Shown: piece after piece, positions 11,098 through 22,800 of the stretch | Layout of the letters: each line of letters opens with the position of its first letter | Numbering within the stretch: position 1 is the first letter of the stretch | Assembly: GCA_000181795.3 (NCBI GenBank) | Contig: CM012954.1 | Span: 14,001,600-14,065,599 of the forward strand | DNA length: 64,000 nt | Direction: 5' to 3' | Origin: Trichinella spiralis | Taxonomy: Eukaryota > Nematoda > Enoplea > Trichinellida > Trichinellidae | Position numbers and translations under genes: made by a program | The notes under the pieces: model-generated | Database searches by the model: none | The model's input: only the letters and a program-made list of their open reading frames with translations | What the model was told of the DNA's origin: nothing

Positions 11098-12303
11098 TCA
11101 ATGATCAGTGAGCAGTTGATCATCGCTTTGCGTTTTCCATGCTAAATATGTGTTCCAAAATATGGCGACCATTTGAACAACCAAAATTCGATGCTCCAAT
11201 GGAACAAGATAAAAATTGACCAACTGCATAAATGGCCACACCTGAAATGATCAACCAAATATGGACACTGATGCGGAAGTGGATTTGGAAAAATTGTTCA
11301 TCACAAACTTTCAGTCCAGTGAGATAAATGTCCCAAAATTGTGTTCGACACTGATGAAAAGCAGTTTTAATTGGCTTCATTTCGAGCGTACGTAAAAGTA
11401 CAAGAAAAGAAGCCAAAACAACAGGACTGCAAATTATCTGAAACACGCCTCATCAGATAAAATTTTTTAAATAAAAACATTACTTGATCAGCAAACAATC
11501 GCTTTACTGGCGACAGACGTGGATAAGCTTTGCAGTGAATACGATTCTGCAAAAACGCAAACCACGACTTCAGCAAAGGAGCCTGTAAAAAAGAGAATCC
11601 GGTGGGGATTAGTGAAAAATTAAAATTTCCATTAAATAAATAGAAAAGCAAATTTACAAAAAAGAAACTTCCGATGCAAATAAATCGAGCAGTTCTGACA
11701 AAGTCGAATCGCTTGGGTTTCTTTTTGGGTTCGATAAAAATTTGTGAACTCACATCACCTGCGCCCATCAAAAATCCTAAAAAAGGAAAATAATACTGTG
11801 CAAAATTCAAACCAAAAATGATCAATTTTCAAAATGTTCATTCTAGATTTTACATTTTACAATTCGCAACTTCATTTCACCCTAGCACACTGCAATAATC
11901 ATGTTTACTTGTTTCTAATTTGGAAACTTAATAAGAATCATATCAATGACTAAATTGTCGAAATAAAAATCTATCAAAACAGTACGACGAATGAATTATC
12001 CATCGAGCATCAGTGGAAATGAAACTAAAATACGGTATGATGCATTCGTTGTTCGTTGATTGGCATTTTATGTTTATGCAATGAAAGTTAATTTAATACT
12101 AGTTAACGTAGGAAAAAAGTTGCATTGAAAAATGAAAAGAAAGGTAAGAAAAAGAAACAACGGGTAATGTTCGTTTTCGTTTTCTTTTCAAAAAAAATCA
12201 CTGTTCATCGTGTACCTGTGATCAACATTTGTGTTTTCAACGGATGTCGTGTTAATATTTCTAAATAACGATGCCAAGCATGTGTAGCTTTTTCAAAGAG
12301 CAT
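11098..12303 (-). CDS. Mpv17/PMP22-family four-helix membrane protein
   Basis: There are four exons: 12303-12216, 11776-11484, 11437-11309 and 11241-11098. All junctions are GT-AG and in phase, giving 217 residues. Family landmarks are [17 protein letters not shown] at the N-terminus, [12 protein letters not shown] spanning intron 1, [12 protein letters not shown] and the closing block [18 protein letters not shown] followed by [12 protein letters not shown]. Family proteins sit in the inner mitochondrial or peroxisomal membrane; MPV17 supports mtDNA maintenance and MPV17L2 supports mitoribosome assembly. Which branch this is I cannot say. The frame stays open for 57 codons upstream of the chosen ATG, back to an acceptor at 12474, so a longer N-terminus from an unseen exon is possible. 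Introns are 439, 46 and 67 nt. Confidence 0.92.
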
Positions 12304-12934
12304 CGCTTTCGACAATCTGCCAAGGCTATTCACATTCGCACCTACAAATTCAAATGGTTTTAAAATGTGTGAACCTTGTCGACAGTGAAGAGCATCAATT
12401 CTTTGCGACTGAAATTCACTGCTAATTACAAGCCTGTTGGCAAATTTGCAATTCTGTTTAAATTGTACATCATTCTGATTGGAAAGGATTCAAATCGAAA
12501 CGAAAAATCACTGCACCAGTAAAGATGCAATTTTTTAAAAATGCAAGTTTAAATTGTTTATACTGTAGCTATGTATTAAGTTTCTTCTTTTGTTTGTGGT
12601 ATTTTACATTTAAAAATTCATTTGTGCACAAAAACATAAACAAAATATGACAAAACATAAAACGTAAAACGTAATAACAGCGTTCTAGGGAGAAATAAAA
12701 AACTTTTTTTTAAAAATTACTGTATTCAGTACAACGTGTTGTAATTTATTGGATAATCAGGTGCAATTAAATTGAATTATTCTTTTTGTTTAAACGACGT
12801 TTGAATACAAATTGCGCATTCATTTATTCGACTAGACGAAATGTGCAACAAGAGTAACGAGAAAAATTTCCCCACTACAATACGAAGAATATCAGCACCG
12901 TGCGAACTGAATTTCTTATTAATGCATGCTTAAT
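12304..12934. other. Upstream region of the Mpv17-family gene
   Basis: On the minus strand, 12474-12304 is open in frame with the Mpv17-family start and is preceded by a good acceptor (ctttccaatcag). It may be 5' UTR or an N-terminal extension. It also holds a 15-codon upstream ORF in another frame. The rest is AT-rich. An AATAAA on the minus strand at 12823-12828 could serve the exon at 12935-13170. Confidence 0.5.
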
Positions 12935-13170
12935 TCACATGCCGGCGGGAATTTTGGAACGACGGGGCCTCGGGCGTAGTCGGTTTCTTATTTCACTGTC
13001 CGACTGTTCATCCATCGGTTGATCAACTGTCAACGACGAGTGACCATCATCCGCAGGTCCAGCGTTTGCACTGTTCAACTGTGACAGTGTCTTCTCCAGC
13101 GCCGATCCAAGCAGCATATCCTCTTCATCAACTTGATTCTCTGATGAATCGACCGCCAAACTGGTGCCAA
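12935..13170 (-). CDS. Orphan 3'-terminal exon, unknown protein
   Basis: A strong acceptor (ctgtctcttgtag) opens a 236-nt reading frame that ends in a stop codon. It encodes about 77 residues: an acidic, serine-rich part (DSSENQVDEEDMLLGSALE), then a basic end with RNRLRPRPRRSKIPAGM. Base composition is richer in GC than the surroundings and there is a minus-strand AATAAA about 110 nt further on. This looks like the last exon of a gene whose earlier exons lie to the right. I could not identify them, and I do not recognise the protein. The basic terminus could be a nuclear localisation signal (inference). Confidence 0.45.
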
Positions 13171-15155
13171 CTACAAGAGACAGAGTTTAAACTGAATTTC
13201 GAACAAGTACATGAATTTGTGTAAACTGCTATCGGATGGATGATGGGCAAGAAAGTCAACGTGAGTGAATTGGACGATGAACTGAATTTTGAATCTTGAA
13301 CTTATTTTTTGACTATTTTCGCAATTAGGAAAGTAATAAAGTAAAAACCAAAGTAACTAGTTGTTTATAAAAAACTGTAAAGTGTTGTTCAGCAGACAAT
13401 TCAAACCCATTTCGAACTATAAATTCTATTTACAATTTTTATCAACAATTCCATGTTTACAGTATAATTTAATTTCACGTCCAATTGAAGGACCAGCAAG
13501 TGTGAAAAGTGAGTGAATAAATTGGGAAAAAAGAAAAAAACAAGAAGAAAAAGCAACACAAAAAGAAAGCACTAGAACAATTGACATTATTAAATCAATA
13601 ATGATCCAATTTCAGAATGTCTGACTTTTGATTAATCAACCCGAAAACTATTTCCTTCAATGCTACGCTACGGGGCATAATGAAGCCGTCATCACCACCA
13701 CACCCCAATTTCAACTTGAAACTTTTCAAAGTGTTGTCAGAAAAAGACAACATCGAGTGACAAAAACGAAAATTTCATTTTTCACCAAAAGTCAACACTA
13801 GTGCAATTATTGAGCTGGCTAGCCAGCTAGCTAGCTAATGCAAATGTTCCAAATTACACACATCAGCATTTACAGAATATATGGATAGCATTGTCAGGTG
13901 AAAGTGAAAAGCAACAAGCAACAGCTAGGAAGAAAGAAATGTCAACAAAAGTTATTTAACGTTGCCCAGTGAACTCAGTACACTGCGACCGCTTTCCCCA
14001 ATTTCCAGTCGACAAATAAATGCCGATCCCTGCTTCCAACCAATATACAGTTTATTATGGTCAGTTTTGCTTGTGGTCAGCCCACATCCCGACACATCAT
14101 TAGCGTCGCTCTTTTTCAATTATCACCATTCAACCGGTATCGAAAATGCATGCGGAAAGTCTGTACGCGGTTTTTTTTTGTTAATATAAATTTCTGAATG
14201 TACAGTGAAAATGTTCAAACTTTCAATTTCTGGTCATTGACTGACTGAAAAGAAAAAGAGACTACTAATAATCTCACCTAAATGACAAAAGTGCAACGGC
14301 CGGCCTAATTTTTTTTCAAAATGGAACATGGAAAAAAATAATAAACTTATGTTGAATTAATTGCAATAAATATATTAAAATAAAACAAATAGATGAAAAT
14401 AATTCGATAAACTATTAAAAAAATAAATTCCAATCCAATAATATATGCAGTGAGATACGGTAAAAAAATCTGACCGTCAAGTTTCAATAAGAAAGACGAA
14501 AAAAATATGCTACACTAAATGTGTGAAGGTCATCCATCGATCAGTATGATGACGCAGTGGCGAAAAATGTTCTATACAAAACCTGAGGGTAGCACAGTGC
14601 GTGCGCTAGTTAGCAAAGGAGTGTGCAAAGCAGAGCTCACATTTGAACCAGGTTTACGCACACACACGCCGACGAAAATTTCAAAGCCGGTTTTTCACAC
14701 AGCAAGCATACTGTAGTGAAAGGTACTTTCTAACTAATGTTAACCACTGCTACTGCTGTTCTCGCCGTTTTCCAACAATTGTTATTTGTCATCATCTGGT
14801 TATAAACTACTGCACTGGTGGTATTAGCAGTAGCAGGAAGCGTCGGCAGCGGTAACAGTACAGTACAGTACGACAGAAGCAGTGATAGGAAGAGAAAATT
14901 AAGAAAAACCCATTACTGACTGACTGGCTGGCTGTTACTATTGCTACTGTTTCCGGTGTCAAGTAGACAGGTGACGACTGAATAAGAAAATTATTTTGTT
15001 TGTTTGTTTGTTTGTTTGTCAGTCTGTTGCTTGCTTGGATATTCATCAGTGAAGAAAGAAAACTCTGAAGAATGGGAAAATTGTGAAAAATAAAAACACC
15101 GACGACGACCAAAGCAACAACCAACAACAACACGAAGAATAATTTAGAATATTGG
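13171..15155. other. Intergenic, 5' region of the tetraspanin gene
   Basis: No confident exon. It contains a perfect 16-bp palindrome at 13813-13828 followed by CTAG repeats, and a (TTTG)n run at about 14994-15019. From about 14700 the sequence is richer in GC and trinucleotide repeats, consistent with a 5' UTR or promoter. Confidence 0.5.
14994..15019. repeat. (TTTG)n microsatellite
   Basis: A run of about six TTTG units about 140 bases upstream of the tetraspanin start. Confidence 0.9.
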
Positions 15156-16415
15156 ATGAATAAAAGCCCGGTGAAAGCGGCGACGAGAATGGACGAGATG
15201 AAGTTGTTCAAGCGACGTGAACAGCACAGATCCAGACAAGAGATCAACTGCTTGTTGAGGTATTTTTTGTTTTCGGTAAATTTTTTCGTCTGGTTCGCCA
15301 GTACCGGCACCGCGTTGCTTGGCTTCTACTTGTACGCCAAAGATTTTCGACCGGTGGTCGAAGCGGTGGACTTTTTCCTCAACCCGTGCGTAATGTTGGT
15401 CGTGCTCGGCTCGACCGTGGGCGTGGTTTCGCTGCTCGGCTGCGCCGGCGCGTTGCGGGAAAACGTCTGCATGTTGAAGTGCTTCTCGCTGGTGTTGTTC
15501 GTCGCATACGTGTTGTTGGTGCTGTGCGGTTTCTTGGCGTTCATATTGTTCTATTCGGACTCGTCGATCGGTCTGAGCCTGCGTACACTGTTGTCCAGCG
15601 CCTTGGAACGCTACCACGTCAACGACAACATCAAGGACGTGGTCGACTATTTGCAGAGTCAGCTCCAGTGTTGTGGCGTCGGTTCCCACGGCTACCGGGA
15701 GTGGAGTCTCAATGCGCTGTTCAACTGCACCGACCACAACCCGGCGCCGGAACGCTGCGCAGTGCCCCATTCGTGCTGTCGGCGGCCGACAGCCGACGCC
15801 AACGGTACGCCGCCGTTGCCGAGCATCGTCTGCGGCTTCGGAGCCCAGGAAAAGCCGATCACCGACCTGCTGGGCAGTATACACAGCGAGGGATGTCTGC
15901 AGCCGTTGCAGAAGTTGTTCGAAAGTCACGCTCTGATGTTCGGTGCGATGATCGGCGCGGCGATCTTGCCAGTCTGCTTGTGTGTGATGCTTTCGAATTT
16001 GCTCGGCCGACAGATCGTCCGCCAACGCTACCTGCTCGACAGGCAGGCTCGACGCGAGCTCAGACACGCCCGCAGGTTGAAGCACCGATTCCGTGATCCG
16101 TTCGACCCGCCGGCCGTTGTCCACTTGTACGACGAGCTCAGGATGCCGTCGCCGGTTCCACTGTCCCAAGCGGACAACTGCTGCCAAAGTAAACTGACCC
16201 AAGAACACTTGCTCGGCACTGACCAGCAGAACTGTTGTGCGAAAGAGAAAATTGCCCAAGCTGATCAACAGTCACCGTCGACCAAGCCGACAAACAACCA
16301 CGAAACTAGCCATCAACACAATCGCCAGAATAAACGTCGCAGTCGCCAATTGAGCGATGATTGCAACGCCGCACTGCCGGTAAATTCTACCCCAGATCCA
16401 AATCCCTGCCCCTGA
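15156..16415 (+). CDS. TspanC8-type tetraspanin with long C-terminal tail
   Basis: Intronless, 419 residues. Four membrane helices lie at about 31-59, 77-101, 106-133 and 259-282. The large loop (134-258) has the CCG motif at 172-174 and exactly eight cysteines (172, 173, 191, 201, 207, 208, 226, 247). Its FNCTDHNPAPERCAVPHSCC segment closely follows the TSPAN5/14/17 pattern, which marks the TspanC8 group. That group escorts the metalloprotease ADAM10, and nematode TSP-12/TSP-14 act with it in Notch and BMP signalling (family knowledge). The cytosolic tail after 283 is unusually long (about 137 residues), basic then Gln/His/Asn-rich, with two CC pairs. The start could also be the ATG at 15189. 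GC content is far above the flanks. Confidence 0.92.
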   Translation: MNKSPVKAATRMDEMKLFKRREQHRSRQEINCLLRYFLFSVNFFVWFASTGTALLGFYLYAKDFRPVVEAVDFFLNPCVMLVVLGSTVGVVSLLGCAGALRENVCMLKCFSLVLFVAYVLLVLCGFLAFILFYSDSSIGLSLRTLLSSALERYHVNDNIKDVVDYLQSQLQCCGVGSHGYREWSLNALFNCTDHNPAPERCAVPHSCCRRPTADANGTPPLPSIVCGFGAQEKPITDLLGSIHSEGCLQPLQKLFESHALMFGAMIGAAILPVCLCVMLSNLLGRQIVRQRYLLDRQARRELRHARRLKHRFRDPFDPPAVVHLYDELRMPSPVPLSQADNCCQSKLTQEHLLGTDQQNCCAKEKIAQADQQSPSTKPTNNHETSHQHNRQNKRRSRQLSDDCNAALPVNSTPDPNPCP

Positions 16416-17467
16416 GCAACCCGTGACATGTGTGAACAGCCAGCGGCTAATCCAATCATCGTCGTTCAGCGAAACTTCTTTTCTGTTTTCAACTTATATA
16501 TTTCATTTTTGAATAAAAATACTTTTCATTTCAGAAATTGCATCGAATGTGAATAATGCAGATGTTATTACTCATACTTATGAAACAAACAGTAACAGTA
16601 ACCAACCCCTCCCCCTTTTCCTAACGATAAATGATTAAAAAATCTCATCCAAAATTATTGATCATTCAACAAATTGTTCACAACCGTATTTGAAAAATTG
16701 AAATGTATTATGTTTGAATTAATCAACATCTCCGTGAGTGGATCAATTTCCAAAAACCACTTGACAGACCTGGAAGCAACAAACAATTCCAGTTTCATCA
16801 ACATCATCAGTGCACTCTTCCTACTCCGAATGCTTATCGCCCCCCCCCATTTGGCTAAATAAACGATCACTTGCTCAACATTTGCAGAAAAATTTCATGC
16901 TGAAAAAGCAAGAAAAAAAAGACAAGGAAAAAAATGGCCAAAAGATGATTGTCCACCATTGTAGAATTAATTGTAGAACTGAAAAAAGCACAACACAACA
17001 ACAACAAACAAGCAACCTTGAAACAAGACGCAGGTGAAGGAAAAGACCTTGGACCTTGGATGCTCGACGAGGACGGCAAATTGCAGTGATTCAACATTGG
17101 AAATGGAAAGAAAAATGAAAAGAACCATCCACCCCCCATCCTTGGAAAAAAAACGAACCGCCTGACATCAAGGTACTTGACCAATTCCCAATTGACCCCT
17201 AATGCTTTTGAAAAAGAAGAAAAAATTCAAAAAATTGAACAATCAAAAAAAAAACATAAAACATGCATTATTTAACCATTGGATTAAATGAGAAATTGAA
17301 TAAGTGGAAATTTTTTTCCTACCTTCAAAAGCACTGTCGTCCGCTGAAGTGGATGAAGAAGTATAATTTGCTTTATTACGCCGATTTCGACTACTGGCTT
17401 TTACGTTTTTACGAGCTTCACTTTTTTTCTAAATGTCATTCAACTTTATATTATATATTGCTTTCGT
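16416..17467. other. Convergent intergenic spacer
   Basis: This lies between the 3' ends of the tetraspanin (+) and SNAPC1 (-) genes. It holds the tetraspanin poly(A) signal and AT-rich sequence with A-rich stretches. No exon recognised. Confidence 0.6.
16512..16517 (+). terminator. Poly(A) signal of the tetraspanin gene
   Basis: AATAAA about 95 nt after the tetraspanin stop codon. Confidence 0.65.
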
Positions 17468-18708
17468 TCACTTAATTTGACATTGAAATGCATTTTCGAA
17501 ACTGACAATGCAACCAATGTATACTTGATATTTTGTACAACTTGTAGAAGTAGACGGAAGATCGTAATCGTATTCATCACCTTCATTGTCATGTTCTCCA
17601 ATTTCGTCATCGACAGCATAATCGTCCACTGCTTTGTGAGTTCGTTTAAGTGCTTTCAATTTGGCATCTTTTATAGACGGTAGTGGAGCGCTGAATATGA
17701 AAATGAAAATTAAATTCAAATACAAAAAATTTAAGACTACACTAAAGAAAACTAACATTCCTAGAATATCTTCAGTGCCAGCATTGATTTTAGGAGTAAA
17801 TTTCAGACGGTCATTTTTCGGCAACGATTCCAACAATCGATTTCTCACATCCACATAATATTTGTGTATCACATCGAGTGTCTTGAAAAAAAAACAACAA
17901 TAAAATCAAATAAATAAATAAAATAACAAAAAAAGAGAAAAACCTTGGCTTCGGTACTATGCGCCAACTCTTCGTGGATCACTTCTTTGGCGTAAAGGTC
18001 GCTAATTTTACCCATTTCATTTCGATAAAGCTCGCACAGGGTCAAATAAGGATTACACTAAAATAGATTTCCAAAAATCAGAAAATAAAACAAACACACA
18101 GAGACTATAAAATTTAAGTTCATAAAATTGACAACCACCTGACCTCGTTGGAATAAGCAGTGATGTAAAAGGCTTGCTTTCTGAATAGCTGATAAAGACA
18201 ATAAGCAGCTTCACGGTAGCCGTCTTCAACGAGGCTGACACGAAATTTCGAAAATTCCACAAACTGATCGACAATCAACCGAATGTACACTCGTTCATCG
18301 CGTGGCTGTTGAAAATACAACGAATACAAAAGATACACGGCTCCAATACGTCGCTTCAAAATTGCCGGCGGGAAACAGTAAATGACCACAACGGAAAACA
18401 TTTCAAAATAAAGCTGCACAGAAAAAAAAATAAACACGTAGCATTATTATTCTAATTATGCTTTATGATAATTTCTGCATGCTTGGTTTTTTTTATTCCC
18501 ATTTCACCTGTTTCAACTGACTTGGACAACTTTTCGTGGCTATGTCAATAGATGGAAAGCACATATCGATGTACAATTTTCGAAACGTCTCAAACCCGTC
18601 ATCATCTTCCTGAACGAACCGCCTCAGCAGACGCATAGAATCGTTGAAAAAGCCCAACGAAGTTGGAGTCAAATTCGACAACGTGCCAATAGTATTTGCC
18701 CAGTGCAT
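17468..18708 (-). CDS. SNAPC1: snRNA-activating protein complex subunit 1 (SNAP43)
   Basis: There are five exons, 18708-18508, 18413-18144, 18057-17944, 17881-17757 and 17690-17468, joined in phase by GT-AG introns of 94, 86, 62 and 66 nt, giving 310 residues. The SNAP43 domain shows RRFVQEDDDGFETFRKLY, then KRRIGAVYLLYSLYFQQP and FRKQAFYITAYSNE, aligned with human LSRFQETDSVRFEDF, QIRVGALYLLYGLY and LDRAFHFTA. SNAPC binds the proximal sequence element of snRNA genes and recruits Pol II or Pol III. The C-terminus is acidic (DDEIGEHDNEGDEYDYD) and lacks the long human tail. The ATG lies 17 nt after a clean acceptor (ttttgtag), which fits trans-splicing. Alternative donor use at exon 2 would break the frame. 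Confidence 0.9.
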
Positions 18709-19849
18709 TTTGTTTGCTTTTTTTTCTACAAAATTCCCAATCATAAAATTAAACAACAACATTTGCAAAATAAAGCATCAGCTTTGTCATACTGAAATTT
18801 TTGCAAGCAATGATCAAAATTAATGAATGAAAAGAATTTTATTTCATGTTTAATGTCAAATCCGACAGGACACCTTTTTCGAAAAAGACGACATTCACTT
18901 GAAGGAAAAAAAGAAAAATTAACACAAGTTAGCAATAAAATGAAAAGAAGAAAAAAAAATAACGAAAATCTCAACTGACAAATTTTGCATCACATCGCAC
19001 GTTCCAATGGCGAGTAGTTCCAAGTTGATTTTCATATTAAAAACAAAAAATTAAAGAAAAGAAAAAAAGAAAGCAAAAGAGTTTATCAGCTCGTAAGCGA
19101 CGACATCCGGCAGAATAGATTGCAGCGCGGATGGATGAACTGTGACAATTGAATGAACGCGCACAATGGTGGTGGTGATACTCTGATATACACACACATG
19201 AGATGTGATGTGGAAAAGTTAGGAACGAAATTTTCGCAAAGTATTGAAATACGCACCACTGAACATCGAAGATAAATTATATTAATAAAATCCTGAACAG
19301 GAAAAAATAATAATGGAAATTATAACAAAGAAAAAAAATAATAGAGGCTAGGACAAGGCGACTCGATTAAAGCGAGCATTTTGGCAAAGGCAAAGAAAGA
19401 GTAAATAAGATTAATAAATGAATGATCAGTTTCACATTTGAAAAAAAAACTCATTTCCATCACGTCATCATCAAGGCACTTTAGAATCACTGCTAGTGCT
19501 AACGTTAAGTTGCACAGACGCTGACAATATTAATAATAATAATAGCAATAGTAATAGTAATAGTAATAGTAATAGTAATAGTAATAGTAATAGTAATAGT
19601 CGCGTCATTTGGTATCAACTTTAACCGTCAACTACAGCCACGTTTAAGAAAAAGAAAAAAAAAGCACGACACTGTTGATTAAATATACCGCGCGTGATGT
19701 GGAGGCTTTTTTTGGACTAAAAGTATTAAATTATTTCGTAGGCAAAGTATAGAAAAAATAAACTTCAAAAACAAAAAGAAGATATACATTAGCACGGGCA
19801 AAAATAATAATAATAATGAAGAAGAAAAAATTAGCAGACAGCATTTAAT
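18709..19849. other. Intergenic, upstream of SNAPC1
   Basis: AT-rich with a TAATAG hexamer repeat at about 19530-19600. On the minus strand, 19022-19140 contains a short exon-like stretch and a 37-codon ATG ORF from about 19036, neither recognised; these may be SNAPC1 5' leader sequence. Confidence 0.45.
19530..19600. repeat. TAATAG hexanucleotide repeat
   Basis: About ten near-perfect TAATAG units following three AAT units. Confidence 0.9.
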
Positions 19850-22800
19850 TCAATTGGACAACGATGTTTGGACCGTAGTAGCCCTGGCGTGAAAACTGAC
19901 ATGCTGCTTGAGCTGTTTGAGCGTGGTGAACAGCTTCGGACAGAGTGGACATTTGACAAGCTTGCCAACATTGTTACTACTGTCCTGTGCTTCTTCCACG
20001 GGTGGCAGTTGAACACTGTCTGCACCGTGTAATGTGAGCTCATGCTTACGCAAATAACGCTTAGCTAAAAACAACTTTGGACAAAAGCGACATGCGAACT
20101 TTGTAGTCACGCTAGTATTATTACTATTACTACCAGCACTATTACTATTACTACTGCTACTATTACCACAACCAATACTGCTACTACTACTACTGTTACT
20201 GCACGTATTAATAGCAGCAGTAATGGAAGTAATGGTATTAGCATTGGTGTTTGGATTAACAGAAGCAAGTTTCCGACCAACAACGCTATTCATATTGATG
20301 TCCGAGTGATGGAAATAACTAAAATCAGCTGTGCTTAGACAATCGCTGACAACGCTGTCCGAGGAGACGTAGTGAGAGTTGGACTTAGAACCAGACAGCG
20401 GTACGATCACTGCCATCTCGAGGGAAGGAAACGTGACACAGTCAGCTGAAGAACCAACATTAGCGACCACGGCCCTGCCGAGCAAAGCGCTGTTCTGGTT
20501 CTGGCCAGTTTCCATTGAGCATCGTTTGGACTGTTCGTCTGCTGCTGGATCCGCATTTCGGGCCTGCAACTGTTTCTTACATTCATTCAAAGAATTCAAA
20601 ATAAGCTGAGCAAGCATTCGACAAACTTGCGCATACTGTTGATGATGTGCCGCTGTTGTCCAAAAGATGTTCGCTCAGAAAGTGTGAATGCAACGCTTGC
20701 AACGACTGAAATGACATCAAGCAAACATCACAAGCAACTGATGTTGTCGCTGCAGTTGAGCTTTCGTTCGTTGGTCCCTGGGCAATCGATTCTTGTTGTT
20801 GTTGCTGTTGCTGCTGCTGCAGATGATGTTGTTCTGGCCGTAAGCTAGAATCAGCAAGCTTGAACAAATCTTCAGCATCGGGGAACGGTTCAAGCAAATC
20901 CAAATCCTGACCAAATCCACTCAAATCAGCATCCAACATTGGCAAACAAGCAGACAAACTGGCCGGATCCGCATACGATCCGTCTACATCCATATCCGCC
21001 AAATCTCCACCATACAACGACAATGGTAAAGTGTCGACGTTAAAAAAATCAAACGTCGCAGCATCTCGATTTTGATAATTACTACCATTGTCCATTTGCT
21101 GTTGTTGTTGTTGCTGCTGCTGCTGCTGCCTCTGCTGCTGCTGTTGCCGATCATTTTCTTCAATGCAGCGTTGTTGTGAAGTGTTGATGGAAAATGAACC
21201 ACGTCCGTATACAGGATCAACAACAGCACAATTTGCATCGGAATTAGGAACAGTCCAAAATTTTTGTTCCTCTTGAAAGTAGACACTATTGCTGCTGTTC
21301 TCTGAAGTGTATGCCTGCTGCTCTGGCGATGGCCAACTGCCATCCGGTATCGACTGGAACGAGACCGAACTGGACGAATAATAGCCAGAATCATCACCAG
21401 CAGTCCAATTTGGAACTGAACACGATGTGAAACCAGGTAATGGTTGATAATTAGTCATCGGAGACAGTTCCTGTTTCATGTATGGAGCACAGTCTTGTTG
21501 TGATGACAAAAAGCCACAGCTGTTACCACTCATGTAAGAAGGCAAAACTGCAGGGTTAGAATAGTCAATTTCAGTTTTTATGTTTGGTTTATCTTAAAAA
21601 AATATATATTCATCAAATAATGCAAAAATACAAACGGAAAATGTTCAAAATAAAATTACCAGTCGATGTGAGGGATAGAACTTGTTGCTGCTGCTGCTGC
21701 TGCTGTTGCTGTTCCACAGTAACATCAGCCATAGAACCATGACTAAGAGTGGCACTGCTGGAGACTGAATTCAAATCGTATTCAACAACAGACGACGGAG
21801 GTGGTGACGACTTGTCGGCGCCGAGATGTATAGAACCGACCGACTGTGGCAACGAACTACAGCCACTGCTGCTACTGCTACTGCTACTCGACGGGGACTT
21901 CGGCTGTTGCCTGTGGGGACCACATTTGCGCAAATGACGCTTCAAAGCAAGCCGATGGCAAAATTTCCCGTTACAATACAAGCACCGGTCAGCTGCAGTA
22001 GGCGAGTGGCTTTGTTTGTGCATGTTGTAAAGCAAATCAGTAGTGAACACTTCAGAACAGTGGACACATTGGATCTTGCGCTCTTCAGTGTTGTGCCAAC
22101 TCATGTGTCGGGTAAGAAATTCTCGACTTGGAAATAGCATAAAGCACCGGTCGCATTCGAACATTTCGCCACTTCTTGGCCGTTCAGTTTTCACTGGATT
22201 GGCGTCGAACAGCGGCTGAAAAGCGGATAACGGCGGCAACGATACGCCGCCTCGGTATACATCCCTCATACCGACGTCAATGGAATTCCGCCCCTTTGGC
22301 GTGCAGCCAGGAGTTGCCAGGCCAGCCAGCGGGGGCAACGGCCCACTACCAAACGCATTAATACATGTGGCTGTTTGCAATTCTGACGCTTCGCCACGTT
22401 TGTCATGGTTTGTCTTCTTTCGAGACCGACCCGTTTTCGGCGTCTGACTAGTAACCAAATCCCGTTGTGGGCATTTGTGCTGGTACAAATTCGATCGAAA
22501 TCGATAAGTCTGCAAAAGTTGCTTTTATTGCAAATTGCAAAAATAAGATTAATCATAAAAAATTTATATTATAATCAATGTGCAATTCGCGATGATAACT
22601 TCAAATTCAGACAAACACACACATACATTGTTACATAAACGATCACAGCAGTAAAATTCATTTATGATGCACTGTTATTTTTTACTGAATAAGAAAGAAT
22701 AAATCACTTCTGCTTTTCAAAATTACAACACGGAAGAACCTAATCTATTCAACAATCGAATAGTTTTATCAATTTTTACACAGCTAAAAAAATAACTCAG

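Noticed and set aside
15386-16096. 236-codon plus-strand ORF in another frame of the tetraspanin
   Set aside because: Arg/Ala-rich shadow of the true frame, which has the complete tetraspanin signature.
15144-16268. 374-codon minus-strand ORF
   Set aside because: It is the antisense shadow of the GC-rich tetraspanin gene, is rich in Arg, Gln and Val, and has no family features.
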